A stretch of DNA of 64,000 nucleotides from an uncultured Sulfurovum sp. (lineage in GTDB: Bacteria; Campylobacterota; Campylobacteria; Campylobacterales; Sulfurovaceae): assembly GCA_902727895.1 (NCBI GenBank), contig CACVAP010000047.1:52213-116212 (forward strand), in the 5' to 3' direction. The first letter of the stretch is position 1. The number at the start of each line of letters is the position of its first letter. The position numbers and the translations under genes were made by a program. Below, in pieces: positions 26,294 through 34,600 of this stretch. The notes under the pieces are model-generated. The model searched no databases and was not told where the DNA came from. It saw nothing but the letters and a program-made list of their open reading frames with translations.

Positions 26294-27234
26294 TAAAGTG
26301 CATTTACCTTTTTAACTATAAAGTCTATAAATGCATCATCATCGTTAAAACATTTAGCTACACGATAGTCATCATATTTAATCTTATCTGCTATTTCTCT
26401 ATGTTCAATATCAAGCTCATAAACCGTCTCAGAGTTGTCAACCGTAAAAGCCAAAGGATAAATGAGTACTTTTCTATGATAAGGATTACGAAGTACATCT
26501 ACTAAGTTTGGTTCTAACCAAGCTGCTGAACCTACTTTTGATTGATAAACCAACTTAATGTTATTAAATTTAATACCACGCTCATGAAAATACATACGTA
26601 GTGCAGAGACATTTCCCTCTACTTGGTTTTGATAAGGGTCACCAGAATTTATGATACTCAAGGGTAAGCCATGTGCCGACAATAAAAGATCATAATCTTC
26701 TGTCTTTTTATCTTCAAAGGCTTCCATAATTTTGTTTGCACACATTTCTATGTAGTCAAAGTCATCATAATAAGGGTCTATCATTGTAATCTTAGGATTG
26801 TATTCCAACGCTTTACAACGTGTTTCTACGTCTTGCAGCGAAGAAAGCGTAGTAGTAGTAGAATACTGTGGGTACATTGGAAATAAAACTAACTCATCCA
26901 CCCCATCTTTTTGAAACTGTATTAGGGCATCTGTAGCAAAAGGAGGAACATAACGCATTGCAGGTGCAATTTTCATGTCAAGCTTAGTATTTAGCTTGTC
27001 TATGACCTTATAAGTCAATCCTGGTAATGGAGATTTCCCACCTAGGTATTTTGTGAAATTTTCTTTAACTTCATCAATACGACTAGAAACAATAATCTCT
27101 CTAATCAAAGTCCGTGTATATCTGTCCATGGTCAAAATATTCTCGTCAGAAAACATGTTAGCTAGAAACATCTGAACTTCATCAACGTTATTGGGACCAC
27201 CCATGTTTAATAATAATAGTGCTTTTTTATTCAT
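26293..27234 (-). CDS. hemH: Ferrochelatase
   Basis: Final enzyme of protoheme synthesis, inserting Fe2+ into protoporphyrin IX. The metal-binding His is in LLLSAHGLPLSI and the conserved Glu in VDNSETVYELDIE. The N-terminal KALLLLNMGGPNNVDEV motif is typical. The length of 313 is normal. It fits the cytochrome-rich content of the window. It lies 18 bp after the radical SAM gene and overlaps yigZ. Confidence 0.96.
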   Translation of the reverse strand: MNKKALLLLNMGGPNNVDEVQMFLANMFSDENILTMDRYTRTLIREIIVSSRIDEVKENFTKYLGGKSPLPGLTYKVIDKLNTKLDMKIAPAMRYVPPFATDALIQFQKDGVDELVLFPMYPQYSTTTTLSSLQDVETRCKALEYNPKITMIDPYYDDFDYIEMCANKIMEAFEDKKTEDYDLLLSAHGLPLSIINSGDPYQNQVEGNVSALRMYFHERGIKFNNIKLVYQSKVGSAAWLEPNLVDVLRNPYHRKVLIYPLAFTVDNSETVYELDIEHREIADKIKYDDYRVAKCFNDDDAFIDFIVKKVNAL

Positions 27235-27252
27235 GGAAGTATTTTAGCAGTT

Positions 27253-28119
27253 TTAGTTAAACCTATCTTTATAAGAACACTTCAAACACATCTCTTCTGA
27301 ACATTGTCCTACTCTAAAGCCCTCTATCATAGCTGTGGCACGTTTATCATAGAGTATTTCTTTTAAACTCTGCTCTTTTAGGTTTCCTAGTTTCATAACA
27401 GCATCATTATCTAAACAACAAGGAATGACATCTCCGTTAGCAAGTATTCCCATGTGAGAGTTTAAACCTTGGCATGTTCCGTGACCATAGTTTTTATTTT
27501 TTAAAGAAGGCCATTCAAAATAATTGTCAAAATGAAGTAGTACTTTGTTGTCTAAACGTATGCTTTTTTTCTCTTTGGGATTTAAACTTTGTAAATCTAA
27601 TTTTACAGAAAAGTGTTCTTCTAAAACATCAAAAAGTTCTGTGTTAAATTTCTCTTCTGACATAATTTCGTCTAAGTTCCACATACGCAGGTTTATAAAT
27701 ATCTCTTTTTCTTGTTTAACTTTTTCAGTACAAAGGTTTAAAACAGGTTTCATGTATTGCTCAAAACTTATACTTGTATCATTTTTATTAAAAGCATTCA
27801 AAGACACATTAATTTGTTTTACAGCTGGGTGAAAGAGTGTTTCAAAAGAATGTTTTTTCATAAAGTAACCAGAGGTAGTTAACATGGCTTTGAGTTTATA
27901 TTTATGAATAATGTCTAAATACTCTTTCAAATTAGGAAGGGTCAGAGGATCACCAACGACATGACAAGCAATCTCTTTTGTAAAGGGCTTTGCTTCTGCA
28001 ATCACGGACTCAAAAAATGCTAAATCCATTGTAGTATTGGGTAATTCTTTAGTGGGACAAAATGAACAACGAAGTCCACATATATTGGTAAGCTCAATGT
28101 AAATACGGTAAAATTTCAT
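27253..28119 (-). CDS. Radical SAM protein with C-terminal SPASM-like cysteines
   Basis: The radical SAM [4Fe-4S] motif is NICGLRCSFC (CxxxCxxC) near the N-terminus, followed by a TIM-barrel region. The C-terminal segment has GDVIPCCLDNDAVMKLGN and CSEEMCLKCSY, the spacing of a SPASM/twitch domain that binds auxiliary clusters. The substrate is unknown; peptide or cofactor modification are family possibilities. The track starts at a TTG (28134). The ATG at 28119 is preferred, but it has no ribosome binding site and a TATACT box ends 5 nt before it, so it may be leaderless. It lies directly upstream of hemH. A heme-related role is only positional inference. Confidence 0.82.
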   Translation of the reverse strand: MKFYRIYIELTNICGLRCSFCPTKELPNTTMDLAFFESVIAEAKPFTKEIACHVVGDPLTLPNLKEYLDIIHKYKLKAMLTTSGYFMKKHSFETLFHPAVKQINVSLNAFNKNDTSISFEQYMKPVLNLCTEKVKQEKEIFINLRMWNLDEIMSEEKFNTELFDVLEEHFSVKLDLQSLNPKEKKSIRLDNKVLLHFDNYFEWPSLKNKNYGHGTCQGLNSHMGILANGDVIPCCLDNDAVMKLGNLKEQSLKEILYDKRATAMIEGFRVGQCSEEMCLKCSYKDRFN

Positions 28120-28142
28120 AGCGAAGTATAACAACTTTTAGG

Positions 28143-28148
28143 TACAAT
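28143..28148 (+). promoter_or_regulatory. -10 box for the thioredoxin-like lipoprotein operon
   Basis: TACAAT in the context TTTTAGGTACAATTCTCGCC, 20 nt before the ATG and upstream of the AAAGGAA ribosome binding site. It is divergent from the radical SAM promoter. Confidence 0.5.
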
Positions 28149-28168
28149 TCTCGCCAAAGGAAATTTTT

Positions 28169-28630
28169 ATGTCGAGACTTTTTAAATCTTTACTCTTTTT
28201 GAGCTTAATTCTTTTTCTATCTTCCTGTTCTGCACCAGAAGAAGAGGTAAAAAAGAAAAAGGTAGTGCCTGAAAAAATCACCATGCTTTTTGTTACTCAA
28301 CCATTTTGTCCTTCTTGTGACAAACTCGAACTTACCATGAAACTGACTAAACCTAATGAACTTATAAAGAACTATTTTGAAGTTAAGAAAGTTTATCTTG
28401 GAGAAGAACTTCCCGATGGACTCATCCCTCCTAATGGAACACCAACTGTTTACTTTTTAGGTTCAGATAATGAAGTATTAGTTGAGCCAATGGTTGGAGA
28501 AAAAAAAGAATCTGCCCTTATGGAGTTCTTAGAAGATGCCCTACTAGAGTTTAAGATTACTTATAATGTAGACTTAGTAGAAAAATTCAAAATAAAACAA
28601 GAAAAAGACAATAATGAAACAACTGTTTAA
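28169..28630 (+). CDS. Thioredoxin-fold lipoprotein
   Basis: An exported lipoprotein (lipobox LSSC, lipidated C20) with a thioredoxin-like domain. The redox motif is FCPSC (C47, C50) and the cis-proline is in GTPTVYFLG (T91-P92). A charged KKKK linker separates it from the membrane. A periplasmic disulfide reductase or heme-lyase helper role is likely for the family, but the partner is not seen. Its 3' end overlaps the next lipoprotein gene by 17 bp, so the two are translated together. Confidence 0.82.
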   Translation: MSRLFKSLLFLSLILFLSSCSAPEEEVKKKKVVPEKITMLFVTQPFCPSCDKLELTMKLTKPNELIKNYFEVKKVYLGEELPDGLIPPNGTPTVYFLGSDNEVLVEPMVGEKKESALMEFLEDALLEFKITYNVDLVEKFKIKQEKDNNETTV

Positions 28631-29336
28631 TACCCTCTTACTTTTAACTACGCTTAACTTTACAGCTTGTGCTGATAATCAAAAAAGTGACATCATTGCT
28701 TCCATACCTGAAGCTTCAGGTATCTCATTTTGTCAAGACACAAAAACACTTGTCGTTGCCAATGATGAAGGTCTCTTTTATGAACTTAGTACTGATGGTG
28801 CCATACTACTAGAACATAAACTGGGTAAGTATGACTTAGAAGGTGTTGTTTGTGAAAAAGAAAACTTTATTTTTGCCATTGAAGATGGTGCTATACTTAA
28901 AGTAAATCGCCAAACATTAAAATCTAAAGTTCTTAAACTAAAAGGTAAAGGCTTTAAACTCTCTAAAAAAGCTGGGATTGAGGGCATTACTAAAATAGGT
29001 GATTTATACTACCTTGCTATTCAAGCCAAAGAAAAAAAAGATGCTAAATTATTGCTTGTTAAAGCTGGTGCCAACTATGCAAAAGTCGTTAAGGTTATTG
29101 AACATGGTATTATAGACTCTGCTGGACTACAATACCATAACAAAAAACTTTTTATCGTCTCTGACAAAAAAGACAAACTCTATGTTTACAATTTAAAGAA
29201 AAACAAAATATCCAAAAAAATCAAACTTCCAAAGTTCGCCCAAGAAGGAATTACTTTCGATAACAGTGACTTTGTCTACTTCGCAGATGATGACGGAACT
29301 GTTAGAAAATATTCAAAGACCTCATTAAAGATTTAA
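28614..29336 (+). CDS. SdiA-regulated (YjiK-like) β-propeller lipoprotein
   Basis: A 240-residue lipoprotein (lipobox region LNFTAC, C19). The repeated pattern IPEASGISFCQDTKTLVVAND, YDLEGVVCEKENFIFAIEDGAIL, AGIEGITKIGDLYYLAIQ and FAQEGITFDNSDFVYFADDDGTV is that of the SdiA-regulated/YjiK family, a β-propeller of unknown substrate related to phytase-like folds. It overlaps the thioredoxin-like lipoprotein gene. Acidic DDDG turns could bind calcium. The fold call is good; the function is unknown. Confidence 0.75.
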   Translation: MKQLFNTLLLLTTLNFTACADNQKSDIIASIPEASGISFCQDTKTLVVANDEGLFYELSTDGAILLEHKLGKYDLEGVVCEKENFIFAIEDGAILKVNRQTLKSKVLKLKGKGFKLSKKAGIEGITKIGDLYYLAIQAKEKKDAKLLLVKAGANYAKVVKVIEHGIIDSAGLQYHNKKLFIVSDKKDKLYVYNLKKNKISKKIKLPKFAQEGITFDNSDFVYFADDDGTVRKYSKTSLKI

Positions 29337-29362
29337 ATTTTATTTAAAATACTTCATAAACC

Positions 29363-29403
29363 TAATTAATATATTTTCTTACTCTAGTTAAATATATTAA
29401 TTA
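29363..29403. repeat. Perfect 14-bp inverted repeat, all A/T
   Basis: TAATTAATATATTT (29363–29376) and AAATATATTAATTA (29390–29403) are exact reverse complements with a 13-nt spacer. It lies 26 bp after the stop of the SdiA-regulated-like gene. It may be a terminator stem, an operator or a DNA-bending site. Confidence 0.7.
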
Positions 29404-29496
29404 TCTCCAACTTTATACTCCTAAAAGCATTAACATTTTACAGCATATCAACAAATTAGACTTAAAAGTGCATTATTATAAAGTCAAAATATTTAA

Positions 29497-29526
29497 ATTA
29501 TTAAAAAATTTTAAATTTTTAATAAT
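29497..29526 (+). terminator. AT-only hairpin followed by a T-run
   Basis: ATTATTAAAAA and TTTTTAATAAT form an 11-bp perfect stem with an 8-nt loop, followed closely by ATTTTTT. This fits a weak rho-independent terminator for the lipoprotein pair upstream. Confidence 0.45.
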
Positions 29527-29614
29527 AATTATTTTTTCTATATAAATACCAAGAAATAGTGCTTTAATCGATGAATTTATCTTATAAATCATTATAATTG
29601 ATTAAGTGTACAAC

Positions 29615-29620
29615 TATAAT
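29615..29620 (+). promoter_or_regulatory. -10 box for the 129-residue exported protein
   Basis: TATAAT in the context ACAACTATAATTC, 57 nt before the ATG. The leader carries AAAGGA about 9 nt before the start codon. Confidence 0.5.
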
Positions 29621-29677
29621 TCAATATTATTTAAGTTATAAGTTGATATTATTTTAAAAATAACAAAGGATTATGAG

Positions 29678-30067
29678 ATGACAAACTCAATCACTAAAAA
29701 ATTACTAACAGCTTTGACAATTACTTTATTGTCTCAACCAATTTTTGCAACAGAGAGCAATGTTTCAGATAACTGTCTTGTTCCTAAAGGTGCTAAAACA
29801 GCTGTACTTGATGCAGTAAAATTCACTACTGTTTGGTTAAAACTTCATAGAGATAATAACAGCACTGCTGGTTCACAAAAACACCTAGAGGCATACATTC
29901 AAGAATCTTTAAGAGAAAACAATGGAACACTTGATGTAGAAAAGTTCTCAGCACTTTGGGACAAAGCAGGTAACAATAAAAATACAACCGATCAAGCACA
30001 CTTACAAAATGCTTTAATCATTATTGTAGATAAAGCAACTGGTCAGATTACTACTAACTCAAAATAA
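29678..30067 (+). CDS. Small exported protein of unknown function
   Basis: Not recognised. A clear signal peptide (about residues 1–24, ending QPIFA) precedes a 105-residue mature part with one cysteine, helical segments such as AVKFTTVWLKLHRDNN and AHLQNALIIIVDKATG, and many Asn, Thr and Lys residues. It has its own promoter and a strong ribosome binding site (AAAGGA). It is monocistronic in an accessory region. It could be a periplasmic or secreted small protein. Confidence 0.75.
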   Translation: MTNSITKKLLTALTITLLSQPIFATESNVSDNCLVPKGAKTAVLDAVKFTTVWLKLHRDNNSTAGSQKHLEAYIQESLRENNGTLDVEKFSALWDKAGNNKNTTDQAHLQNALIIIVDKATGQITTNSK

Positions 30068-30130
30068 GTTATAATTCAGGATTGAAATAAATCAATTTCA
30101 TTTTAAACCTAACTCATGGGTTGAAATTGC

Positions 30131-30136
30131 TACAAT
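30131..30136 (+). promoter_or_regulatory. -10 box directly before the LRR gene (possible leaderless transcript)
   Basis: TACAAT is followed by six bases (CCGTTC) and then the ATG. No ribosome binding site is present. Confidence 0.45.
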
Positions 30137-30142
30137 CCGTTC

Positions 30143-30718
30143 ATGAATAAAATAGCCTTAGAGAAAATAGAAAGAACAAAGAAGCTACAACTTAACCATG
30201 TGGATCTAAGAGGTCTGGGTCTCACTAGCCTACCTAAAGAACTTTTAGAAATCACACATATCAGAAGTTTAGCTCTTTCCTCTAACAAGCTAACAGACCT
30301 CTCCCTACTAAAACATTTTTCACATATTAAAAAACTTTCCATTACCCATAACCAAATAAAAGACCTTTCTGTCTTACATAACTTTCATAATTTAAAATAC
30401 CTCTTTGCAGCTAACAATAAAATAGAATCTGTAAAAGGATTAGAAGGCTTAAAAAAGTTAAAAAAAGTTGTGTTAAATACAAATAAGATAGTAGACATAA
30501 GCCCTCTACAAAAAACAACAAATATTGTCTTCTTGGATTTGACATATAATCAAGTTAATGATTTTACCCCTGTAAAAAGCTTAGATAAGTTAGCATGGCT
30601 TTCCCTTTCTGAAAATCCTATAGACTTACAAAAGGCTCAGTATTTAAGAAAAGAGATGCCCATACTTTATTTTTACCGTTTAGACTATGTTCGTTCAGCC
30701 ATTTTATGCGAGATATAA
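30143..30718 (+). CDS. Leucine-rich repeat protein
   Basis: A 191-residue protein without a signal peptide, built from about six leucine-rich repeats of roughly 22 residues (for example IRSLALSSNKLTDLSLL, IKKLSITHNQIKDLSVL, LKKVVLNTNKIVDISPL, IVFLDLTYNQVNDFTPV). The repeat type resembles the short bacterial SDS22/internalin-like class. It would form a small curved solenoid used for protein binding. The partner is unknown. The start has no ribosome binding site but sits 6 nt after a -10-like box. It stands alone between two small exported proteins. Confidence 0.82.
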   Translation: MNKIALEKIERTKKLQLNHVDLRGLGLTSLPKELLEITHIRSLALSSNKLTDLSLLKHFSHIKKLSITHNQIKDLSVLHNFHNLKYLFAANNKIESVKGLEGLKKLKKVVLNTNKIVDISPLQKTTNIVFLDLTYNQVNDFTPVKSLDKLAWLSLSENPIDLQKAQYLRKEMPILYFYRLDYVRSAILCEI

Positions 30719-30741
30719 ACAGAGCCTAAAAGTAAAATGTA

Positions 30742-30984
30742 TTAATGAGTGGCGTTGTTTTCTTCTTTAGCAACTTCTTTAGTAGCTACTTCGGTAACAA
30801 CAGTTTCAGCTTTCTCCTCAACATTTGAAGTGACATTAGCTTCAACTTTTTCAATATACTGAGCTTTGGGAGCCTCTACTTTTGTATTAGCAGCTTTAAC
30901 CATGTCTGCGTGTAATGCACCTAATCCAGTGTCAGCAAGTGCCAAGCCTGACACAGCTAATAGTGAAAGAATGATTTTCATCAT
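30742..30984 (-). CDS. Small exported Ala/Val/Glu-rich protein
   Basis: Not recognised. A signal peptide (KIILSLLAVSGLALA) is followed by a mature part of about 63 residues with low complexity: runs such as VEAPKAQYIEKVEANVTSNVEEKAETVV. It ends in NNATH. There are no cysteines. Ribosome binding site AAGGAT precedes the ATG. Downstream of it there is only the 3' end of the LRR gene. Its real expression is likely, its role unknown. Confidence 0.6.
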   Translation of the reverse strand: MMKIILSLLAVSGLALADTGLGALHADMVKAANTKVEAPKAQYIEKVEANVTSNVEEKAETVVTEVATKEVAKEENNATH

Positions 30985-31069
30985 AATAAAATCCTTGATA
31001 ATATAGTTTGTTCTAATTATAGTGTTTTTAGAATAGTAAAAAAATGATGTTGGTCATGTACTTTTATTC

Positions 31070-31148
31070 AGCGTGGGCTAAAGCCCACCCTACAGCTCAA
31101 TAACCTTATAAAAGTTCAAACTCTATAGGGTTGGCTTCAGCCAACGCT
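31070..31148. repeat. REP-like inverted pair A (GGGCTAAAGCCC type)
   Basis: Unit 1 (31070–31095) contains GTGGGCTAAAGCCCAC and ends CCTACAG. Unit 2 (31123–31148), inverted, begins CTATAGGG and contains GTTGGCTTCAGCCAAC. Each unit is itself a hairpin, and the two share the flank CTRTAGGGT, so they form a head-to-head BIME-like pair with a 27-nt spacer. They differ by a few compensatory changes in the stems. Confidence 0.75.
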
Positions 31149-31200
31149 TTATTATCACCTCATCGACAAAAACAAACCCATCATAAAATAATATTGGAAA

Positions 31201-31362
31201 CGGCGTAGGTCGGGTTGTCCTCTACCCGACATTTACCCATGATGAAATAAAGATTTGATTGTTCTATGGAAGTTTTTTATGCAGATGTTTTTTATTTTAT
31301 TGAGTTTTTAATTTATGCCACGGAAATGTCGGGTTACGGAGAACCCGACCTACAGACTGCCG
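31201..31362. repeat. REP-like inverted pair B (GTAGGTCGGGTT type)
   Basis: Unit 1 (31201–31233) reads GTAGGTCGGGTTGTCC then ACCCGACATT. Unit 2 (31324–31362), on the opposite strand, reads GTAGGTCGGGTTCTCC then ACCCGACATT. Each folds as a CGGGTT/AACCCG-type hairpin. They flank about 90 bp of AT-rich sequence without an ORF. The two units are closely similar, so the pair may be recent. Confidence 0.78.
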
Positions 31363-31419
31363 TCTTATTTGAAAAAAAGACGAATAAAGAAGCTCTAACT
31401 TTATTAGCAAATACTTACG

Positions 31420-31629
31420 TTAAATATTAAAAGTAACAGCCCCAGGATTTGCATTAGAAATAGCTACTAAATCGAACTTTGTCTTTGTTCCTGCATTATT
31501 TAACTCAAGTGTTGCATTATTTTGTAAAGCACTAGCAATAGCAACTAAATCAAATTTTGTATACTTAGTAGCATCAATAACAATACTCCCACCTGCCTTG
31601 GCTATTGAAACTAAATCAAACTTTGTCAT
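31420..31629 (-). CDS. Small protein with triplicated TKFDLVxIA motif
   Basis: Not a family I can name. The 69 residues contain the nonapeptide TKFDLVSIA, TKFDLVAIA and TKFDLVAIS at a spacing of about 22–26 residues, each followed by a short Ala/Asn loop and a β-like segment (GSIVIDA, ATLELNN, GAVTFNI). This helix-plus-strand repeat suggests a small solenoid. It has no signal peptide and no cysteines. The ATG has AAGGA 8 nt upstream, and a TATAAT box lies about 30 nt upstream, so it is probably expressed. It follows metH by 37 bp on the same strand and ends next to REP-like pair B. Confidence 0.7.
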   Translation of the reverse strand: MTKFDLVSIAKAGGSIVIDATKYTKFDLVAIASALQNNATLELNNAGTKTKFDLVAISNANPGAVTFNI

Positions 31630-31658
31630 ATATTTTCCTTCTATAATAAATTAAAATT

Positions 31659-31664
31659 ATTATA
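31659..31664 (-). promoter_or_regulatory. -10 box of the triplicate-repeat protein gene
   Basis: TATAAT on the minus strand in AGTATAATAATTT, immediately after the metH stop codon. It would give a leader of about 20 nt with AAGGA. Confidence 0.45.
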
Positions 31665-31666
31665 CT

Positions 31667-34600
31667 CTAAACAGCATAATAACTAGCCTTCCCATGATGC
31701 ACCACCAAAGCACTTGTACTCTGCTCAGGATGTATCTGGAAAGTCTCACTCAGTTCAATCCCAAACTCTTCAGGTTTCAACACATCAAACAATTCACGAC
31801 TAGCTTCTAAGTCGGGACAAGCAGGATAACCAAATGAGTATCTTGCTCCTTGGTAACGTCGCATTCTTACATCACGTAAGGTTGCACCCTCATCTTCTTT
31901 TAAAATATCCCAATCCATACGTATTTGCTTATGTACTACTTCTGCTAACGCTTCGGCTAACTCTACTGAAAAACCGTGAACCATATTGTATTCTAGGTAT
32001 TCACCTTTTTCATAAAGTTCTTTTTCATACTCTGAAAACTTTGATCCAGCACTTACACAAGTTAAAGCAATAACATCATGTCTATCATGTCTGTAGAAAT
32101 CACTTAAGGCTCTATGTGGTTTCTTACCTTGTCTTGGAAAGTCAAACTTTACCGTATGTCTATCTTTCACCTCATCAAAAGGTTCTCTTGAAGCATTTTC
32201 ATCTATGTTCCAACCCTCTTCTTCATCAAAAAGATACAACTCTTGGTCATTGGATCTACATGGATAGTAACCGTAAATAATCGTTGGATCAAACAAATCT
32301 TTTTCAATAAACTCTTGCTTTAAACGTTCAAATGCTGGGTAAACTTTCTCTTCTAAAAGTTTGTCATACGCTTCTTGACCCATTTTGGCACGTTTGTAAC
32401 CCCAATGCATTTTAATAACCGTCTTTTTATTAACCCAGTCAAAAATCATATTCATATCTAGGTCTTCTTTTTGAAGTACACGTCTTCCCCAAAAAGGTGG
32501 TGTTGGAATGTCCACTTGTTCAGGTTGTTTTATCTCTTCAAACGGAGGGATGATAATTTCTTTTTTTACTTTAACCTCACGCTCTCGCATGTCTCCAGCC
32601 ATTCGTGTGTCAAGTCCTACAGAGTTGTCTTCATTATACTTTTCAATACGACTCATCGCAATAACACCATCAAACGCATCTCTACAATAGAAAATTGGAC
32701 CTTTATAAATAGGTCGGCAGAAATCATCCACAAAACTTCGTGTTAGCGCTGCACCACCAAGTAATACAGGAATTTCTAATCCCATATCAGTCATGGCTTC
32801 TAAATTGTCTTTCATCACAGCCGTAGATTTTACCAGTAATCCACTCATACCAATTGCTTGAACATTATGCTTCTCATGCGCTTCCAAATAGGTTTCTAAC
32901 TGAGTTTTAATTCCTACGTTTATAACTTTAAATCCATTGTTAGACAAAATAATATCAACTAAATTTTTACCCACATCATGAACATCACCTTTTACCGTAC
33001 CTACTACTAAAGTTGTGTCTGTCTCTTTTTCTTGTTTGGTTAAATGAGGGTTCAAATAATCAACTGTTTTTTTCATGGTCTCAGCAGATTGAAGTACAAA
33101 TGGTAACTGCATTTGTCCTGAACCAAAGAGTTCACCAACTACTTTCATGGCATCAATAAGAATTTCATTTACAATTCTGTCAGGGTGAATTTCATGACGT
33201 GCTTCTTCCACTAAAGGAATCATTCGTTCTTTATCACCATCGAGAAGTAATCTTGCTATCTTCTCTTCCGTGTTCATGGCTTCATACTCTTCATCTGAAT
33301 TATCATCTTCAATATTTACATCTGAAAAATGATCAATGAACGTAAATAACGATTGGTCATCAGGAGCAAAAAGTAACTCTTCACAAATCTCACGATCAGC
33401 ATCAGACATTTTAGCAAGAGGAACAATGTGCTTAACATTAATAATAACTGTCGTTAGCCCAGCTTGTAGACAATGGTGTAAAAAGACTGAGTTTAAGAAA
33501 CGACGTGCATTAATGGCAAGACCAAATGAAATGTTAGACAGTCCCAAGGTTGAACCCACTTCTGGGTGTCTTATGTGTAACTCACGAATGGCTTCTAACG
33601 TTTGAATAGCAGCATCACGGTACTCTAAATCTCCAGAACCAACGGTAAATGTCAACATATCAAAAACGAGGTTTCGTGGATCTATACCGTGACCATTTAC
33701 AGCCATATCATACATACGCTCTGCTTGAGCAACTTTATCGTCTTTTGTTTTTGCCATTCCTATTTCGTCAATGGTTAAACAAACCAGTGCTGTTCCAAAC
33801 TTTTTAGCCAAATTACAAATGGCATGAAACTTCTCTTCACCATCTTCTAGGTTTACAGAGTTAATAATTGGCTTACCACCAATACATTTTAAACCCTCTT
33901 CCATGGTATTAACACGTGTAGCATCTGGCATAAGTGGTAAAGGAATCTTTTGATTATACAGTTCCATAATGGCACGCATATCAACAGCACCATCTCGTCC
34001 TGCAAACTCAACGTTAACATCAAGGCAATGCGCACCATCGCGTACTTGTGCTTGTCCTACTGTTACTGTTCCTTCATAATCAGAAGCAATAATGAGTTCT
34101 CTAAAAGCTTTAGAACCTGTAGAGTTAGAACGCTCACCAATGAGTAGTGGTGCTGGTTCTTGAAAAAGTTCTGTGGTGTTAAAAAGTGACGCCACACTTG
34201 GCTCTATAGACCCTGTAGGTTTTTTAGGTTTCATCGTTGAAACAGCTTTCTGTAGTGCATGAATATGTTGAGGTGTTGTACCACAACATCCACCTAAAAA
34301 GCTCACACCATCAAACTCTGTAAATTCTAACTGTTTGTTCGTAAATTCATCTGGTCCCATTGGGTAGTAAGTGTACCCTCCTCTATTTTGAGGAAGTCCA
34401 GCATTGGCATGAACTGAAATAGGTATGCTACAAAGCTCAGAAAGTGTACGTAAGTGTTTTTTAACTTGGTCTGGACCTGTTCCACAGTTAAAACCTAAAG
34501 ACAAAATATCAAAAGGCTCTAAAATAGTAACAATGGTCGTAGCATCTGTTCCAATAAGCATAGAACCACTTAGCTCAATGGTTACCGAAACCATAATAGG

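Larger units (their letters stand above)
29337..29677. other. 341-bp AT-rich gap with two AT-only palindromes and a promoter
   Basis: No coding signal was seen. It holds a perfect 14-bp inverted repeat (29363–29403), a second 11-bp one followed by a T-run (29497–29526), and a TATAAT box at 29615 for the next gene. The base composition is more extreme than in any other gap of the window. Confidence 0.6.
30985..31419. other. 435-bp gap carrying two REP/BIME-like repeat pairs
   Basis: No gene was seen between the small exported protein and the triplicate-repeat protein. The stretch is dominated by two inverted pairs of palindromic units, described separately. No RAYT-type transposase gene is present in the window. 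Confidence 0.7.

Noticed and set aside
31070-31362. CRISPR-like array
   Set aside because: Only two pairs of palindromic units are present, without regular spacers or cas genes; the structure is REP-like.
31834-32073. 79-residue plus ORF
   Set aside because: It is antisense to the metH activation domain.
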